The notes under the pieces: model-generated
Database searches by the model: none
What the model was told of the DNA's origin: nothing
Seen by the model: only the letters and a program-made list of their open reading frames with translations
Position numbers and translations under genes: made by a program
Assembly: GCA_964017195.1 (NCBI GenBank)
Contig: OZ024892.1
Span: forward strand, 5,272,366-5,336,365
Length of the DNA stretch: 64,000 nucleotides
Direction: 5' to 3'
From: Siderastrea radians
Lineage: Eukaryota > Cnidaria > Anthozoa > Scleractinia > Rhizangiidae
Shown here: piece after piece, positions 35,590 through 47,600 of the stretch
Numbering within the stretch: position 1 is the first letter of the stretch
Layout: each line of letters opens with the position of its first letter

Positions 35590-36393
35590 AGATTGACTGT
35601 GTGGCAAATAGGTCTGTCACGGTCTGAGGTCAGATTGCATCTCTTTAAGGCAGCGATTCTCCCACATTTACTGTAACATACTGCCACTTAGTGTGGCATT
35701 TTTGTAGAGCCTTGGACACCCATAGATTGGAGAGAGTACAGGAGCGTGGACTGCGCGCTGTATTTAAAGACAAGCAGTCTAGCTACCAACAGCTGTTAGT
35801 GAAGGCAAAGCTACCATCGTTGTATAATAAGCTATAATAGGAGGCTAATGTATCGTAATGTATCGTAATGTATAAAACATAATTTGTGTCCACGGACTAT
35901 TTGTGACATGTTTCTGACCAACAGCCACGCTTACAATTTACGGCACACAGATTTTTATCAACCTAGTTTTAACACAGTTACGCACGGAAAACACTCAATT
36001 CGATACCTAGGTCCAAGACTTTGGAGCAAGATACCAAGCAAGGACAGATCAGCTGCCAGTCTTAAGCAGTTTAAGACCCGGATACGCAGTCTTGATTTAA
36101 GTAGCATTTTAGATGGATGTAGTGGCTGCTACCTTTGCAATTCGTAATTTTTTTAATTACGATTTTAATTACAAGATTTTAGAATTTTTGCTAATTATAA
36201 ATGGAGTTTTTGTAGTATGTATGTTGAGTGAGTAATCATTAGTATTTTTTAATTCTAACTCTTAGTAGTTTCTAGTTTTGACTCTATGTTAATTCGTTTT
36301 GTATTTTTATGATTGTATTTTAGAAAGTTGGGTGTCCTCTATTAGCAGTGGGGAATCCCCTCTGCTAGATTTTTGCTTGACACGTTAATAAAG

Positions 36394-36394
<1 letters not shown>
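35590..36394 (+). mobile_element. LINE (CR1/Jockey-type) 3' end, 5'-truncated
   Basis: From about 35,650 the plus strand reads the C-terminal end of a non-LTR reverse-transcriptase ORF (LERVQERGLRAVFKDKQSS, then LLVKAKLPSLYNK), broken near 35,840, then 35,884-36,147 (YNLRHTDFYQPSFNTV, HSIRYLGPRLWSKIPS, SLKQFKTRIRSL) to a stop. The 3' region ends in AATAAAG and a long TA tail. It is a typical 5'-truncated insertion. Confidence 0.75.

Positions 36395-36474
<80 letters not shown>
36395..36474. repeat. (TA)n microsatellite
   Basis: About 40 uninterrupted TA units, directly at the 3' end of the LINE fragment; it probably grew from the LINE tail. Confidence 0.97.
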
Positions 36475-36480
<6 letters not shown>

Positions 36481-36482
36481 TT

Positions 36483-36598
36483 AACAATTATTCTACGAGG
36501 GCGCGCTGGATATCGAATGATAGATAACCAACGAGGCGCGTAGCGCCGAGTTGGTTATAATCATTTGATATCCAGCAAGCCCGAGTAGAATAATTGTT
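36483..36598. repeat. Perfect-arm hairpin MITE
   Basis: AACAATTATTCTACGAGGGC at the left pairs with GCCCGAGTAGAATAATTGTT at the right, and GGATATCGAATGAT with ATCATTTGATATCC. The centre CGCGTAGCGCCG continues the fold. Confidence 0.8.
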
Positions 36599-37005
36599 TT
36601 ATTAAAAACTTAACCACTATTTAAAAAGAAAATCAGAAAGAACGGGAAAAATGAGAAAAGAAATTTAAAGGTCAAATAAACCCAAATTTTGTTAATTCCG
36701 CTTTAGTCGTTTAAACGCGTCTTGACACAAAAAGAAATCATTATAAAGCCAAACTGGACCGAAATTTTCCTTCCTGAGACCTTAAAAGGAGTAATAGAGC
36801 CAAAAGTACGAAGATATCCGAAGGTTTCACGAAATCGTTTCTGAAATGACCGCGCGCTTAAATGGGAGGAATGGAACGACCGCTGATTCTGTGACGTCAC
36901 TGTTGATGAGCAAAGAAAGCTCAAGATGCAAAGGCGAGTATTGAAGAGTATTGTTGTAATTTTTTGGAAAATTCTCGGTCTTCACCCGTTTTCTTTGCGT
37001 TGAAA

Positions 37006-38835
37006 ATGACCGAGGAGCTCAAACCTGTGGCATTTAACGTAGAGCCATACCAGTTTGAGCTAATTGCCACAGAATCGGACTGCAAAATCTCAAATGATAT
37101 TCGACCGACATCAAACGACGGAATTGGTAAAGTTTAAATGGTGAGCGTTTAAGCTTATTTATTCATTACACTGTAAAAGTTCGCCGTATAATTGTTAATA
37201 AATGCGTTACAACTTTATCTGAGGCATTTTTGTTGTTCTTTGCAGCCCTTTTGTACACTTATCATAATCGATGTTTGTTGTTATGCCTTACTGATTTACT
37301 GATTAGACTGACTAGAGTAAAGCAAAGCTTCTTATACATGTATCCATTATGGTTGCTGTATGAGTACGGTTTTCATCCTCGCGGCAACTGCGGCAGGAAA
37401 TCCAGCTCAAATTTTGAACAGAGCCGAAAACAGGTTACAGTTCTTATTGAATGTATCTGTCTACATCGCAAAGTGTTACTAGTGACTGTGTTTGTTTGTT
37501 GTTTTGTATGTATACAATCTTTGGCTCAAAATTTAGGTGCATTTAAATTTTGGCAACTGTGTACTAATGCCAGCTGGGTGAGAAAGTGTTTTGCTGTCGT
37601 GCAATTCCCAAATCCTGTGATAAGATACCACCTGCTATGTCCTAGAGACAGATGAAGAGAATTTTTTTAAATCCAGCTGTCATTGAGACAGATTATAATC
37701 AGCATTTGGAAAATGAAGGCCGGAGTACGTACATATTAACATAATTTTGCTTTGGGCTCTTTTTTTTTGGGGGGGGGGGGGCAGAGAACAAACTCCATGT
37801 ATAGATTGGTGCAATCCAAATGAGTATGGTTTTAAAGCCTTTTTGGTCTGAGAATGGTTGTTGACTTAAAAGTCAGGTCTGAAAATGGTAATTGATTCGG
37901 GGGTGACAGTTATGTTTTGTCAGTTCTGAAAATGGGTGGGAAAAATTACACATCTGGTTCTCAAGATGGGTAAGGAAAATTACATGTTTGCTCTGACAGT
38001 GGGCACACTGAGAGCTGCTTTGTGGTCGGATTTTGTTTGGGAAAAGAGAAAGAAAAACCTCTGGGAGTAGGGGAGGAACCAGGGGACCAGTGGGGAGGGA
38101 AAATTACATATTTTGGTCCGAAAATGAATAACCTATAAATTGTGTTCATGAGAAAAGATCCTTCATTAATACATGATGAGATGTTGCAATGCTTATGAGG
38201 TTGTGTGCTAAATACTAAGATATTTGACAAAAGGTGACATAAAAGTTGTAGAAGATCAAGGAACAATAATGAAATGACAATTACAAAAACCCTTGTTACA
38301 TGAATGAACATGATTACATAAACAGTATACCTTGTTAAGTTCTTAGCAACTTTGTGCACTTAATGACTCCTTTGATGTATATGGTTTAACAAGTATTGGG
38401 TTTACAATCAGTTGTACTACTAGTACAACATATAAGTACTATTGTTAGTTGAAAGCAAAAACAAACTCTCAAATTTTAGCTTAAACAAATCTAATGTGAT
38501 TTCATTATTTCTAAGACTGTGAAATCGAGTTAATGTTGTTTTTCTACTGTTGTTACTGGTTAGTTACCTGTTTATTTATTTAATATAGATTTATTTTTGT
38601 AGTTGACATATTTATTTAATCCCTTTACTGATGAGTTACCTTTTACTCATCTGTGTATCTTTTTTATGAGTCTGTTGTTTCCTCTTCATTCTCAGAACAT
38701 GTATACAGTAATGTTGCTTATAGGCAATACACTTACTGGATACGTATGAAGCTGGGACGACAAATCCCAATAGCCATTCCATCTTGTCTGGTTTTAAAAA
38801 TTAGAGAGAGCTTCCCAAGTAAAAGTGGAAACTGA
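37006..38835 (+). pseudogene. P2X7 C-terminal-domain-like gene in TTAA element
   Basis: Exon 1 (37,006-37,126, ending at GTAAAG) encodes MTEELKPVAFNVEPYQFEL and then acidic residues, a leader I associate with cnidarian P2X7-like proteins. A later exon (about 38,696-38,835, after TTCATTCTCAG) encodes VAYRQYTYWIRMKLGRQIPI then AIPSCLVLKIRESFP. This matches the end of the Cys/Arg-rich cytosolic domain of P2X7 receptors (AYR...W, PSC, IR..FP). The expected SG-x-Y-x-GF ending is interrupted: the Tyr position is TGA, then the frame continues KGFEY. The middle Cys-rich segment (about 37,400-37,650) is degraded. It is not an ion channel; only the P2X7 tail domain is present. Confidence 0.55.
37820..38130. 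repeat. Degenerate tandem repeat (GGTCTGAAAATGG)
   Basis: Imperfect units of about 50 bp share GGTCTGAAAATGG and GGAAAATTACAT. They lie in an intron-like part of the P2X7-like gene, next to a G13 run at about 37,769. Confidence 0.5.
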
Positions 38836-39440
38836 AAGGGCTTTGAATATGTCCATTAACAGCTTGGCAGTCTTGCTAGATAATATTAACATCATATTTG
38901 GTTGACAGTTGTACTACTCTTTGAAATGTGTCTAAACTTTGTATTTTCTTCAATTACTACAGAGTGGTACTTAACCTAGGAGGTGAGAGGGGAGGGGCTC
39001 CCACAGTGTAGTTAAGGGGGTCACCGTGATTACAATTCATGTTTTGGCACCACTTAGGGTGTTTGAATTAAAAATGACCATTGTCAGCGTGTTTTGATAC
39101 TTTCTAAGGTTTTAAGGTACTATAATGTCAGAAATTCATGCTGGCAGGAACAACTTTTCAAGAGGTATTAGTACTTCTTGGAGAGACAAGGAACATATGC
39201 GACACCCACAAAAGAACTTTTATTTTTGTTTCAAACAACAATCAATTCCTTCAGTTTTTATGGGTCAGCCATTTCCCCCTCCTGAAAGTACTCAGATAGC
39301 AGCTGTACGAAGGGTGGACCCATAATTATATTAAGTGATACACCTGTCATAAACTTGATAGGGGCATGTTTGTCTTGATATGATGTCATTTCTGCCTCCC
39401 CTAAAAATCATGAACATGGAACAGCCTGGAACATCTGCTT

Positions 39441-40087
39441 CCCAGGGGGTACTCCGGATTTCAAGTGACGGGGATGATCGAATGGGGGCAAAAATCAAAA
39501 CCCAAAAAAATCCCTAGGGCCTCCAAGGAACCCAAAAATTCCCTGGACCAAAAATTAACCCCCAAAATCCCATGCCGAATTTTCGAGCCTCAAAAATTTC
39601 CAGAAAGGATTAACCCACAAGTCACAAGCGAAAGATATCAAGAATTCACTACAGCAAAAGGGAATTCCAGTGAGGATAAAGCCGGGTGATAAACACGATG
39701 GATGAGAAATCAGTTGAATGAATTGAAGCCTTGTGAAATACACCCGGGACACTTTGCGGACTATTGTATAACCGGTTTTACGAAGCAAATACAATGTAAT
39801 GTGACACCATCGTTAAATATAATTAAAACAACCGCAAAACAAGTTTGGTTGTCAGTACTTAATATTTAAAGAACTGTGCAGCCAGGATACACAGGCACTA
39901 CCACAATTCTTCAGATTGTTTTGAATACCCAAAAAATCTCTACTTAAATCAAGCCACCCAAAAAATACTTGCCAAATTTTCCTACCCAAAAACATCCATG
40001 AATGGAAATTTCAACCCCCCCCCCCGCAAAAAAAAGAAAATCCTTCGATTACCACCGTCACTTGAAATCCGGAGTACCCCCCCTGGG
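39441..40087. repeat. Fold-back element (CCCAGGGGGTACTCCGG ends)
   Basis: CCCAGGGGGTACTCCGGATT then TCAAGTGACGG at the left pairs with the complement of CCGTCACTTGAAATCCGGAG then TACCCCCCCTGGG at the right. Both ends continue into C/A-rich CCCAAAAA-type tracts. It is nested in the 36,669-41,650 element. Confidence 0.75.
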
Positions 40088-41217
40088 ACCTGCTTGCCAG
40101 TGAAAAGCCACAACACTTAGAAACTAGGCCAGTTTATTAAATCTGGGTTTATGTTGTTGGTTGTCTTGAGTGTTGGCTTGTTAGAGGCTTAAGAAGGGCC
40201 TGCAGCCGCTGTGTGAAAGGGATAAAACTGAAATATTTTGATGTGTGAAAAATATAACATTCAGGGCAGAGCTCGAAATTTACGTTTGTTTATAATTATT
40301 GAAGCCTAATTTATGCGCCAAAAACCCGAGGTTATTGTTAATGCTTAGTAACTGCTATGACTTATAATTCTCTAATTGTGGTTTGATCCTGCGTCTGATT
40401 GGTCACGACACAATGAACATTCCAAAAATAATTCTTAGTGTTCATGGTTTTCTTAGACTTGATTTAAAGAGTAAGAGAGTTATGAGTCAGGTAGTATCTC
40501 TTTTTGACTGTGTGTTTGCCTTTGTTGTATTTATTTTAACTTTGTGCATTTTCCGTATAGGCATTTTCTCAAGGGAAATGACTAAATCAAACTTTTGTGG
40601 GGTAAACACAACGCTGAAAGTCGTCAGAACTTTCACTTCCAAAACCCAAGCACTCTTCATGTAATATGGTTTTAACACTTTTAAATCACAAATGAAATTC
40701 TAAACTGTGACTTTTCAAACGAAAGCTATTGAGTAATACTTTTCTGTGGTACTGTTAATTACGCTGTATAAGGTAGTTCTAAATTGTGAGTCTGCGTATG
40801 ATATCCTAGAGTGCGACCATTCAAATGAAAGCTATTAAGCAATACTTTCCGTTGGTGCTGTGACTGCTGTGACTTATAATTCTCAAGTAAACTAACTGAA
40901 AGAGTTAACAACCATCAGAAGATACAAGCTAGTCATAGTTATATTGAACAAAATGCAAAATTCTTACCTCTAAATTTCTACGTTGTGCAAATGCTGAACA
41001 CGCAATTGGAATTCCCGTGTGAAGTTGCTCCATTCTTGGGCAGACATGGTGGTTTATACCGCTGTAACTTACCGCTGAAAACAACCTCCACAAGCTCGGA
41101 AAACCGGCAAAAACACAGCAAACACATAACAGCTAAGGTTCTTCAAACTTTATTTGGATTTTTAGGTATTTTCCATGGAAAACCGCCGATTATTTTCGAT
41201 CGAATCGCTTTGGTTAC

Positions 41218-41373
41218 CTGTGGTGTAAACTGGTCTGCACAGACACGTGAATCAGTGTTTTGTGGGTTGAAACGATCCTCCTTTCATTCTTTGAGCCATT
41301 CTTGAGGCAGTTCTGGATCTTCTGGAAACTTAAAATTACTTACTTTACCCTCATAGCAGCACAAAACACCATG
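41218..41373 (-). pseudogene. THAP zinc-finger exon in TTAA element
   Basis: Minus-strand frame from 41,373: HGVLCCYEG then VSNFKFPEDPELPQEWLKE, a TGA, then RFNPQNTDSRVCADQFTPQ and a GTAACC splice donor at 41,217. This is the second half of a C2CH THAP DNA-binding domain (FPxDPEL, W, FNP, VCxxHF), with one in-frame stop and the zinc-ligand His changed to Gln (CADQF). In Kolobok and P elements THAP domains bind transposon ends. It starts about 280 bp inside the right terminal repeat and points inward. Confidence 0.65.
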
Positions 41374-41722
41374 AGTTTCCGCTCAAGTCCTCACACTTCG
41401 AATCCCCGCAATTTTCCAGCTCGCCAACAGTGACGTCACTAATGTTATTTCCGACAATTTACCGACAACTTTCCCGACCACTCTACGATTATGAAGGCCA
41501 AAAAGTAGCACTTTTCACGTGCCATTATCTCTGCGATCCTAAGTCCAATTGACTTGAAACTTCAGAATATGTTTATTTGATACCAAATCAACACATAACA
41601 AGTAAATTGGATTTAAAGAAAAAATGTCGAAATTTTGGTTTATTTGACCTTTAAGCGGAACAAGAATCGATCACATGACTGAACGAAAAAGGCGCCAAAA
41701 CCTCGCGAAGTGTTGCAGCGTT

Positions 41723-42058
41723 TCATTGCAAAGCTGAATGAATCAATGAAAACTGCTCGAAAGTGAACAAAGCCGCACACGTTTTGGAAAAAAATCTTCT
41801 AATTATTGGCTCTGAAATATGGTACATGTTTGATTTTCCCTGAACATTGTTGTAATCATCGTTCAAAGCGGATTGAAGCTGTACAATTTCACCATATAGC
41901 TGCTGGAGTTGAAACTGAACAAGTTTGTAATCTGTTCGCACAACAGAGCCATCATGTGCGTGTTTGATCGAACTGAAGACAGAACAAATTTGAACAGTTG
42001 AACTTGAAGAGGTATTTTCTATGCAGCTCAGAAGAAAGATTACTGTAGCGAGGAACAT
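41723..42058 (-). CDS. Possible secreted coiled-coil protein, first exon
   Basis: The 111-codon minus-strand frame begins with a signal-peptide-like stretch (MFLATVIFLLSCIENTSS). An amphipathic helix follows (YKLVQFQLQQLYGEIVQLQS), possibly a coiled coil. No family is recognised. Any downstream exons would lie to the left, where a TTAA element begins 70 bp away, so the gene may have been disrupted. Confidence 0.3.
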   Translation of the reverse strand: MFLATVIFLLSCIENTSSSSTVQICSVFSSIKHAHDGSVVRTDYKLVQFQLQQLYGEIVQLQSALNDDYNNVQGKSNMYHISEPIIRRFFSKTCAALFTFEQFSLIHSALQ

Positions 42059-42678
42059 TAGAATTCACCATCATAGTTTGTTAAACGCAAAGCGCAAAAT
42101 GCAGTTGTTCTCAGTTTAGAGGTTGCGGACGGAATGGTAAAAACAACATTCAAACAACTGGAAAAGCGATTCAACTCCGTTTACATGGCATCCAATTTCT
42201 ATCTGAGCATTTGGACCTGTTGGAACATAGAGCTACAACAAGTGCAGGTAAACCAGTGTCCTGATTTTTCATGTTAAAGCTGAAAAACAATCTCGCCCTT
42301 CCTTCCTTCTTGGTAGTTTGCAGCTGTATTTTTTTAGCACTTGTTTAGACTGCTTCATGATTTTCGCACCGACTCGCCATGAATGTGTGATAGTTTTTAT
42401 TAAATGCTCCAGCCCCATTTCATTGTTTTATTTTATGTCTTGTCTTGATATTTTGAAGTGGAAATCCTTTTTGATAATACCTACCGTTTGTTCAGTTTTA
42501 ATGATCGGCGCGACGATCGATGAAAGAAATTAATTGTAAACACAACGCTTAATGCTTAAATTTCTATTTCTGCACAGTTTCTTCAAACAATTTTGACTTG
42601 TGTTAGACGACGCTGTTGGTGATGCTTGTTGGTGACGTTGTTGGAATTTCTGCTTAATTTAAATTTGCTGGCAAGTGA

Positions 42679-42728
42679 TTTTTCTCGTCCATTTTTCTCG
42701 TCCATTTTTCTCGTCCATTTTTCTCGCC
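42679..42728. repeat. 13-bp tandem repeat (TTTTTCTCGTCCA)
   Basis: About four consecutive units of TTTTTCTCGTCCA, the last diverging to TTCTCGCCGG. Confidence 0.85.
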
Positions 42729-43054
42729 GGGTTGCTGGCGAGGAAAAAAACTTTCAGCTCACTTTGTTGTTGAGTGTTCATTGACCATATTTGGTCGCAG
42801 CAGGTATATGAGCTGATAGCCTAGCTCCGTTGAGCCAATCAAAATGCTAGAAATCCAATATACCTAGTCCAGTTTTTAATAAATATATTTATATATATAT
42901 AAACACGTAATGCGTTTTCTGAAACGGACTTGCATTCAACACGCAAGAAAAGTGTACTATCCAAAAGATTCTCTTTATAAGTGGTTAGTGAACAGTCATT
43001 AAGGTAAAGTAAAGCAATTCTTTTGAGTTTTCTAGTGAAGTGATTTTGCGTTCT

Positions 43055-43110
43055 AGCCTGTGTACAGCCGCCCGCACTCCGGAGTGCGGGCGGCTGTACA
43101 CGGACAGGCT
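43055..43110. repeat. Very stable GC-rich hairpin
   Basis: AGCCTGTGTACAGCCGCCCG followed by CACTCCGGAGTG and CGGGCGGCTGTACACGGACA with GGCT: about 27-bp arms with one mismatch region and almost no loop. Confidence 0.85.
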
Positions 43111-43779
43111 ATTTGCTTTCTAGCAGAATGGATTTTACGTATAAACCTTAGGTACAGGTACGAAGAAAAAATGTTTTTATATCTATTTTACCTTTAATTG
43201 TCACATAGAGGCAAATGGATGAGGTCCATATTGTGTTTGTGAGAATTGCCTAACATTTCGTGACTTTTATGGAACATTTGCGACGGCTAATTATTAACTC
43301 AGACAGCAATGTGACATGACCTCTTATTGCGTTACTTGACCGGGCTCTTTCGATTTTAATAGTTGTTTTTGGATCAAAATTTACTCGCATCTAAAGACAA
43401 TTCAAATGGAATGTCTCTTTTCCTGAAATCTTTCCTCGTGGTCCCAGTTGATCCATTTAAGTCAGATATTCGCCATGCATAGAGGAAAAGCAGCGGTAGA
43501 AGCGCTCTCGCCTTGAAGAGACGTCGCTGGTAAGTTTTGGTTTAATCACGTAGGAGCGAATCACGGATTCTCCGCCGTTATTCCGATTGTGCCGAAGAGT
43601 CGCAACATGATAAAATTCCGTAATTAGTAATGTTTATCATCATTTTTCCTTTAGGAAAGCGTGCAGACCAAAAACACTTCAATAACATCAAAATTTGTTC
43701 GTTTAACATTCTTCGAGTGTGGGCGATATTTGGCACTTTGTTGCAAAAAGCACTAAACTTCGTGACCACCTGTTTTTAA

Positions 43780-44638
43780 AATTCGCTTAAACCACAATAT
43801 ATTTTTATATTTACATGCTGTTTGATGTAAGGTTAGTTGGTCTGAATAGAAAAATTGTGTTCAAGGAGTTGGACTTTTGCGTATTAACGAAGTTAAAGTT
43901 TGCATCTTTTCTACATTGGCGTTAACGGCGAGAGAGCCTTCGAAAAAAAAAATTCTTTAATGCAGTAAACTTCGATTAATCGTGCTAAAATTAACATCAA
44001 TGTACTATTCAAGAAATAGTCTAATACAAAAAAAATAAACAGCACTCCAGAAATAGCTACATTTTGAAGTAGTGAGACCGTCAAAACTCCCTATTTTTGG
44101 GTCACATCACTGCCAAAAATCGCCACCTCACGGTGCGGGCGATTTTGGCTTAGAAAAAAATTATTTTGTAACATTAACAAAAATAATAATGCTTATGTTT
44201 ACTTTTAGACTAAGATAGTTTCGTGGGTAAAGTTTGAAGGAAATTTGTTTTCTGACCCGAAATGCAGCGGACCGCTTTTACAGAGATTGTCACTTAAAAG
44301 GCCAACAATCACATCTACATAAACGAAAACCTAACAGTGATGGTCCATTTCTTGTTCAGAAACCATAGTAATTCAGATAAACTATTGATAAGTGCCTTTG
44401 GCCACGGATGGCCAGGACGGAAATGGCTTAACTTGACAACCCGCTTCGGAGAACGTTTTCAAGTTCTGTGCACGTGCCTGTATCTTACAAAAATCATTGA
44501 AAAACATATTATGGTTTGCACTCCTTGCGCAAATTCACTTGATTCCTCAATCTTGGTGTTCCAGGAGCGAAGGCATTTAATCATAATTTTGGCAAAATTT
44601 TGAGGAAACACGAACAGACGTCTCGTGATACTGCCCCT
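43780..44638 (-). repeat. TTAA-ended dispersed repeat, copy B
   Basis: Inverse-orientation partner of 18,028-18,600, sharing GCTTTTACAGAGATTGTCAC, CGATTTTGGCTTAG and TCGCTTAAACCACAA. Its TTAA end (44,639-44,642, then complement AGGGGCAGTATCACGAGACG) abuts the receptor gene. The 280 bp nearest that end are absent from copy A. No recognised gene inside. Confidence 0.6.
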
Positions 44639-47600
44639 TTAATGTTCACCCGTGCTGGAGTGTTCTTTCTTCAGCAGCCTTTGTCTAATATTCCGTGAAG
44701 TTTGTATGTTTTGAAAAGCTAATGTAGCGTCCCCCATTGCAAACTGTATTCTCCCAAGTGATTCATAGCTATCAGCTGTGCTTGCGTGTTCTTCTCCACA
44801 ATTTTTTACCCTAACGTTTAATGCACACTGTGCATCACAAAGAGCTAACGTAAAGTCACCCAGCTCATATGCTGAATCTCCGAGTTCAAAGTAGCTGTCA
44901 CCTGTGCTTGGGTGTTCTGCTCCAAACAGTCTGCGTCTAATGTTAAGGGCACGCTGATGAAATTGAACAGCTGAGCTGAAGTCGCCTAAATCATAATGAA
45001 TGATCCCGAGTGAGTAGTAGCTGTCTGCTGTGCTTGAGTGTTCTTCTCCAAAGAGTTTACACCGGATATCCAGCGCACGCTGATGAAATTGAACAGCTGA
45101 GCTGAAGTCGCCTAAATCATAATGACTGATCCCGAGTGAGTAGTAGCTGTCTGCTGTGCTTGAGTGTTCTTCTCCAAAGAGTTTACACCGGATATCCAGC
45201 GCACGCTGGTCAGACTCAAGAGCTGAGTTAAGATCGCCCAGCTTATGCTGAGTGACTGCGAGTGTGTAGTAGCTGTCTGCTGTGCTTGAGTGTTCTTCTC
45301 CAAAGAGTTTACGCCGGATACCCAACGCACGCTGGTGAGACTCAAGAGCTGAGTTGAAATCGCCCAGCTCATGCTGAGTGACCCCGAGTAAGTGGTAGCT
45401 GTCTGCTGTGCTTGAGTGCTCTTCTCCAAAGAGTTTACGCCGGATATCCAGCGCACGCTGGTGACACTCAAGAGCTGATTTGAAGTCGCCTAGCTTATTT
45501 TGAGTGATCCCGACTGAGTGGTAGCTGTCTGCTGTGCTTGAGTGATCTTCTCCAACGAGTTTACGCCGGATATCCAGCGCACGCTGGTGAGACTCAAGAG
45601 CTGAGTTGAAGTCGCCTAAATAATTATGAGTGACCCCAAGTGAGTGGTAGCTGTCTGCTGTGCTTGAGTGTTCTTCTCCAAAGAGTTTACACCGGATATC
45701 CAGCGCACGCTGTGTAGACTCAAGAGCTGATTTGAAGTCGCCTAGCTTATTTTGAGTGATCCCGAGTGAGTGGTAGCTGTGTGTTGTCTTTGAGTGTTCT
45801 TCTCCAAAGAGTTTACGCCGGATATCCAGCGCACGCTGGTGACACTCAAGAGCTGATTTGAAGTCGCCTAGCTTATTTTGAGTGATCCCGAGTGAGTGGT
45901 AGCTGTCTGCTGTGCTTGAGTGATCTTCTCCAAAGAGTTTACGCCGGATATCCAGCGCACGCTGGTGAGACTCAAGAGCTGATTTGAAGTCGCCTAGCTT
46001 ATTTTGAGTGATCCCGACTGAGTGGTAGCTGTCTGCTGTGCTTGAGTGATCTTCTCCAAAGAGTTTACGCCGGATATCCAGCGCAAGCTGGTGAGACTCA
46101 AGAGCTGAGTTGAAGTCGCCTAAATAATTATGAGTGACCCCAAGTGAGTGGTAGCTGTCTGCTGTGCTTGAGTGTTCTTCTCCAAAGAGTTTACACCGGA
46201 TATCCAGCGCACGCTGTGTAGACTCAAGAGCTGATTTGAAGTCGCCTAGCTTATTTTGAGTGATCCCGAGTGAGTGGTAGCTGTGTGTTGTCTTTGAGTG
46301 TTCTTCTCCAAAGAGATTACGCCGGATATCCAGCGCACGCTGGTGACACTCAAGAGCTGATTTGAAGTCGCCTAGCTTATATTGAGTGATCCCGAGTGAG
46401 TGGTAGCTGTCTGCTGTGCTTGAGTGATCTTCTCCAAAGAGTTTACGCCGGATATCCAGCGCACGCTGGTGAGACTCAAGAGATGAGTTGAAGTCGCCCA
46501 GCTCAAGCTGAGTGATCCCGAGTGAGTGGTAGCTGTCTGCTGTGCTTGAGTGTTCTTCTCCAAATCGCCTCTTGCATTCCTCGAGATGTCTTCTGCGTTC
46601 CCGTTCTTCTGCTAAGTTTTCTCTGTTAAAAAGAAATAGCATACCAACAGCATTTTGATGAAAATAAAATAAACCAGGTGTACCATTGGGGAGTGCTATT
46701 TTAAATTCATTTATTGTTGTGAGCAAAGCATTCCATAAAAACTTGTTGGTGTCTGAATGACGGAAATGTTCTGATGCTTCCTTCACATGGTAAATAACTT
46801 GTAATTCAAGGGGCTTATTAAGCAGAGTGGTTTTTCCATAAGCCTGCATTGTTCTCATTTCTGTTGCTGGAATAACTAGCAGGTTCGTGTCTCCCGCTGT
46901 TCTGCATTCCTGGAGCGCCTTGCTGTAGAACTGAGATGAGGTTAACGGGTTGTTCTGGGACTGATAATAGAGAGCAAGGATTTGAAAAACGATGAGCCGA
47001 AGAATTGTCTGTTGTGGGTTGTTATTTAGTAAAGAAAGAGCCTCTTGTAAGCACTGAACTCCACCCTCGGTTTTTCCGATAACAAGTTGATATATGCCAA
47101 AATAGCACAAGTACTTTCCTTTTACGTCAGTTGGAACGGGAGAAGTTTCTTCTTGAATTTCATTCACTTTAGAAAGAAATTGCATCGTCATTCCTTCTGC
47201 ACCCCAAGTTAGAAGTCCAAAAGCCCTAGACACTATCAACCGTGTATGGCACATATTCTTTCTATGAACACTGGCTCCCTTCAAAGCTGAATCGTATATC
47301 TTGTCAAAGTTAGCCCCTTCACTCGAACACCAAAAAACCGAATCCAGAAACAGCTCTGCTTCCATTAACACATCGAAAACATCGTCAGCTGTCCTAGAAT
47401 CTGAACAGCTTTCAATCAGACTCTCGATAAAACTCTCTTTTTCTTCGTAGAATGCAACAAATGCCGACATGGAATGCCCTTTAAGAAACTGCTCATTTAG
47501 TTCCTTGAAGCAAGAAACGTAGTATGCGTAAAAGCGACCTTTCGAGTTGTCAACTGTCTCTTTCATTTCATGCTCTCCCTTTTCTCTTGCAAATGACTGT

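Larger units (their letters stand above)
36669..41650. mobile_element. TTAA-flanked DNA transposon with P2X7-like and THAP genes
   Basis: The ends are inverted: AGGTCAAATAAACCCAAATT (left) and the complement of TTTTGGTTTATTTGACCT (right). Each is bordered by TTAA (36,665-36,668; 41,651-41,654). A P2X7-C-terminal-like gene runs inward from the left end (plus) and a THAP-domain gene runs inward from the right end (minus). Both subterminal regions carry a GTGACGTCAC-type CRE motif (about 36,892 and 41,430). TTAA duplications plus THAP fit the Kolobok superfamily; piggyBac also uses TTAA but has no THAP. No DDE transposase core is readable, so this copy is defective. A fold-back element (39,441-40,087) is nested in it. 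Confidence 0.7.

Noticed and set aside
36669..41650. piggyBac element
   Set aside because: TTAA fits, but the readable DNA-binding domain is THAP and no piggyBac transposase motif is seen; Kolobok-like is the better guess.
45112..45471. Alternate-frame repetitive ORFs within the receptor gene
   Set aside because: Shadows of the TPR repeats; a periodic sequence keeps other frames open.
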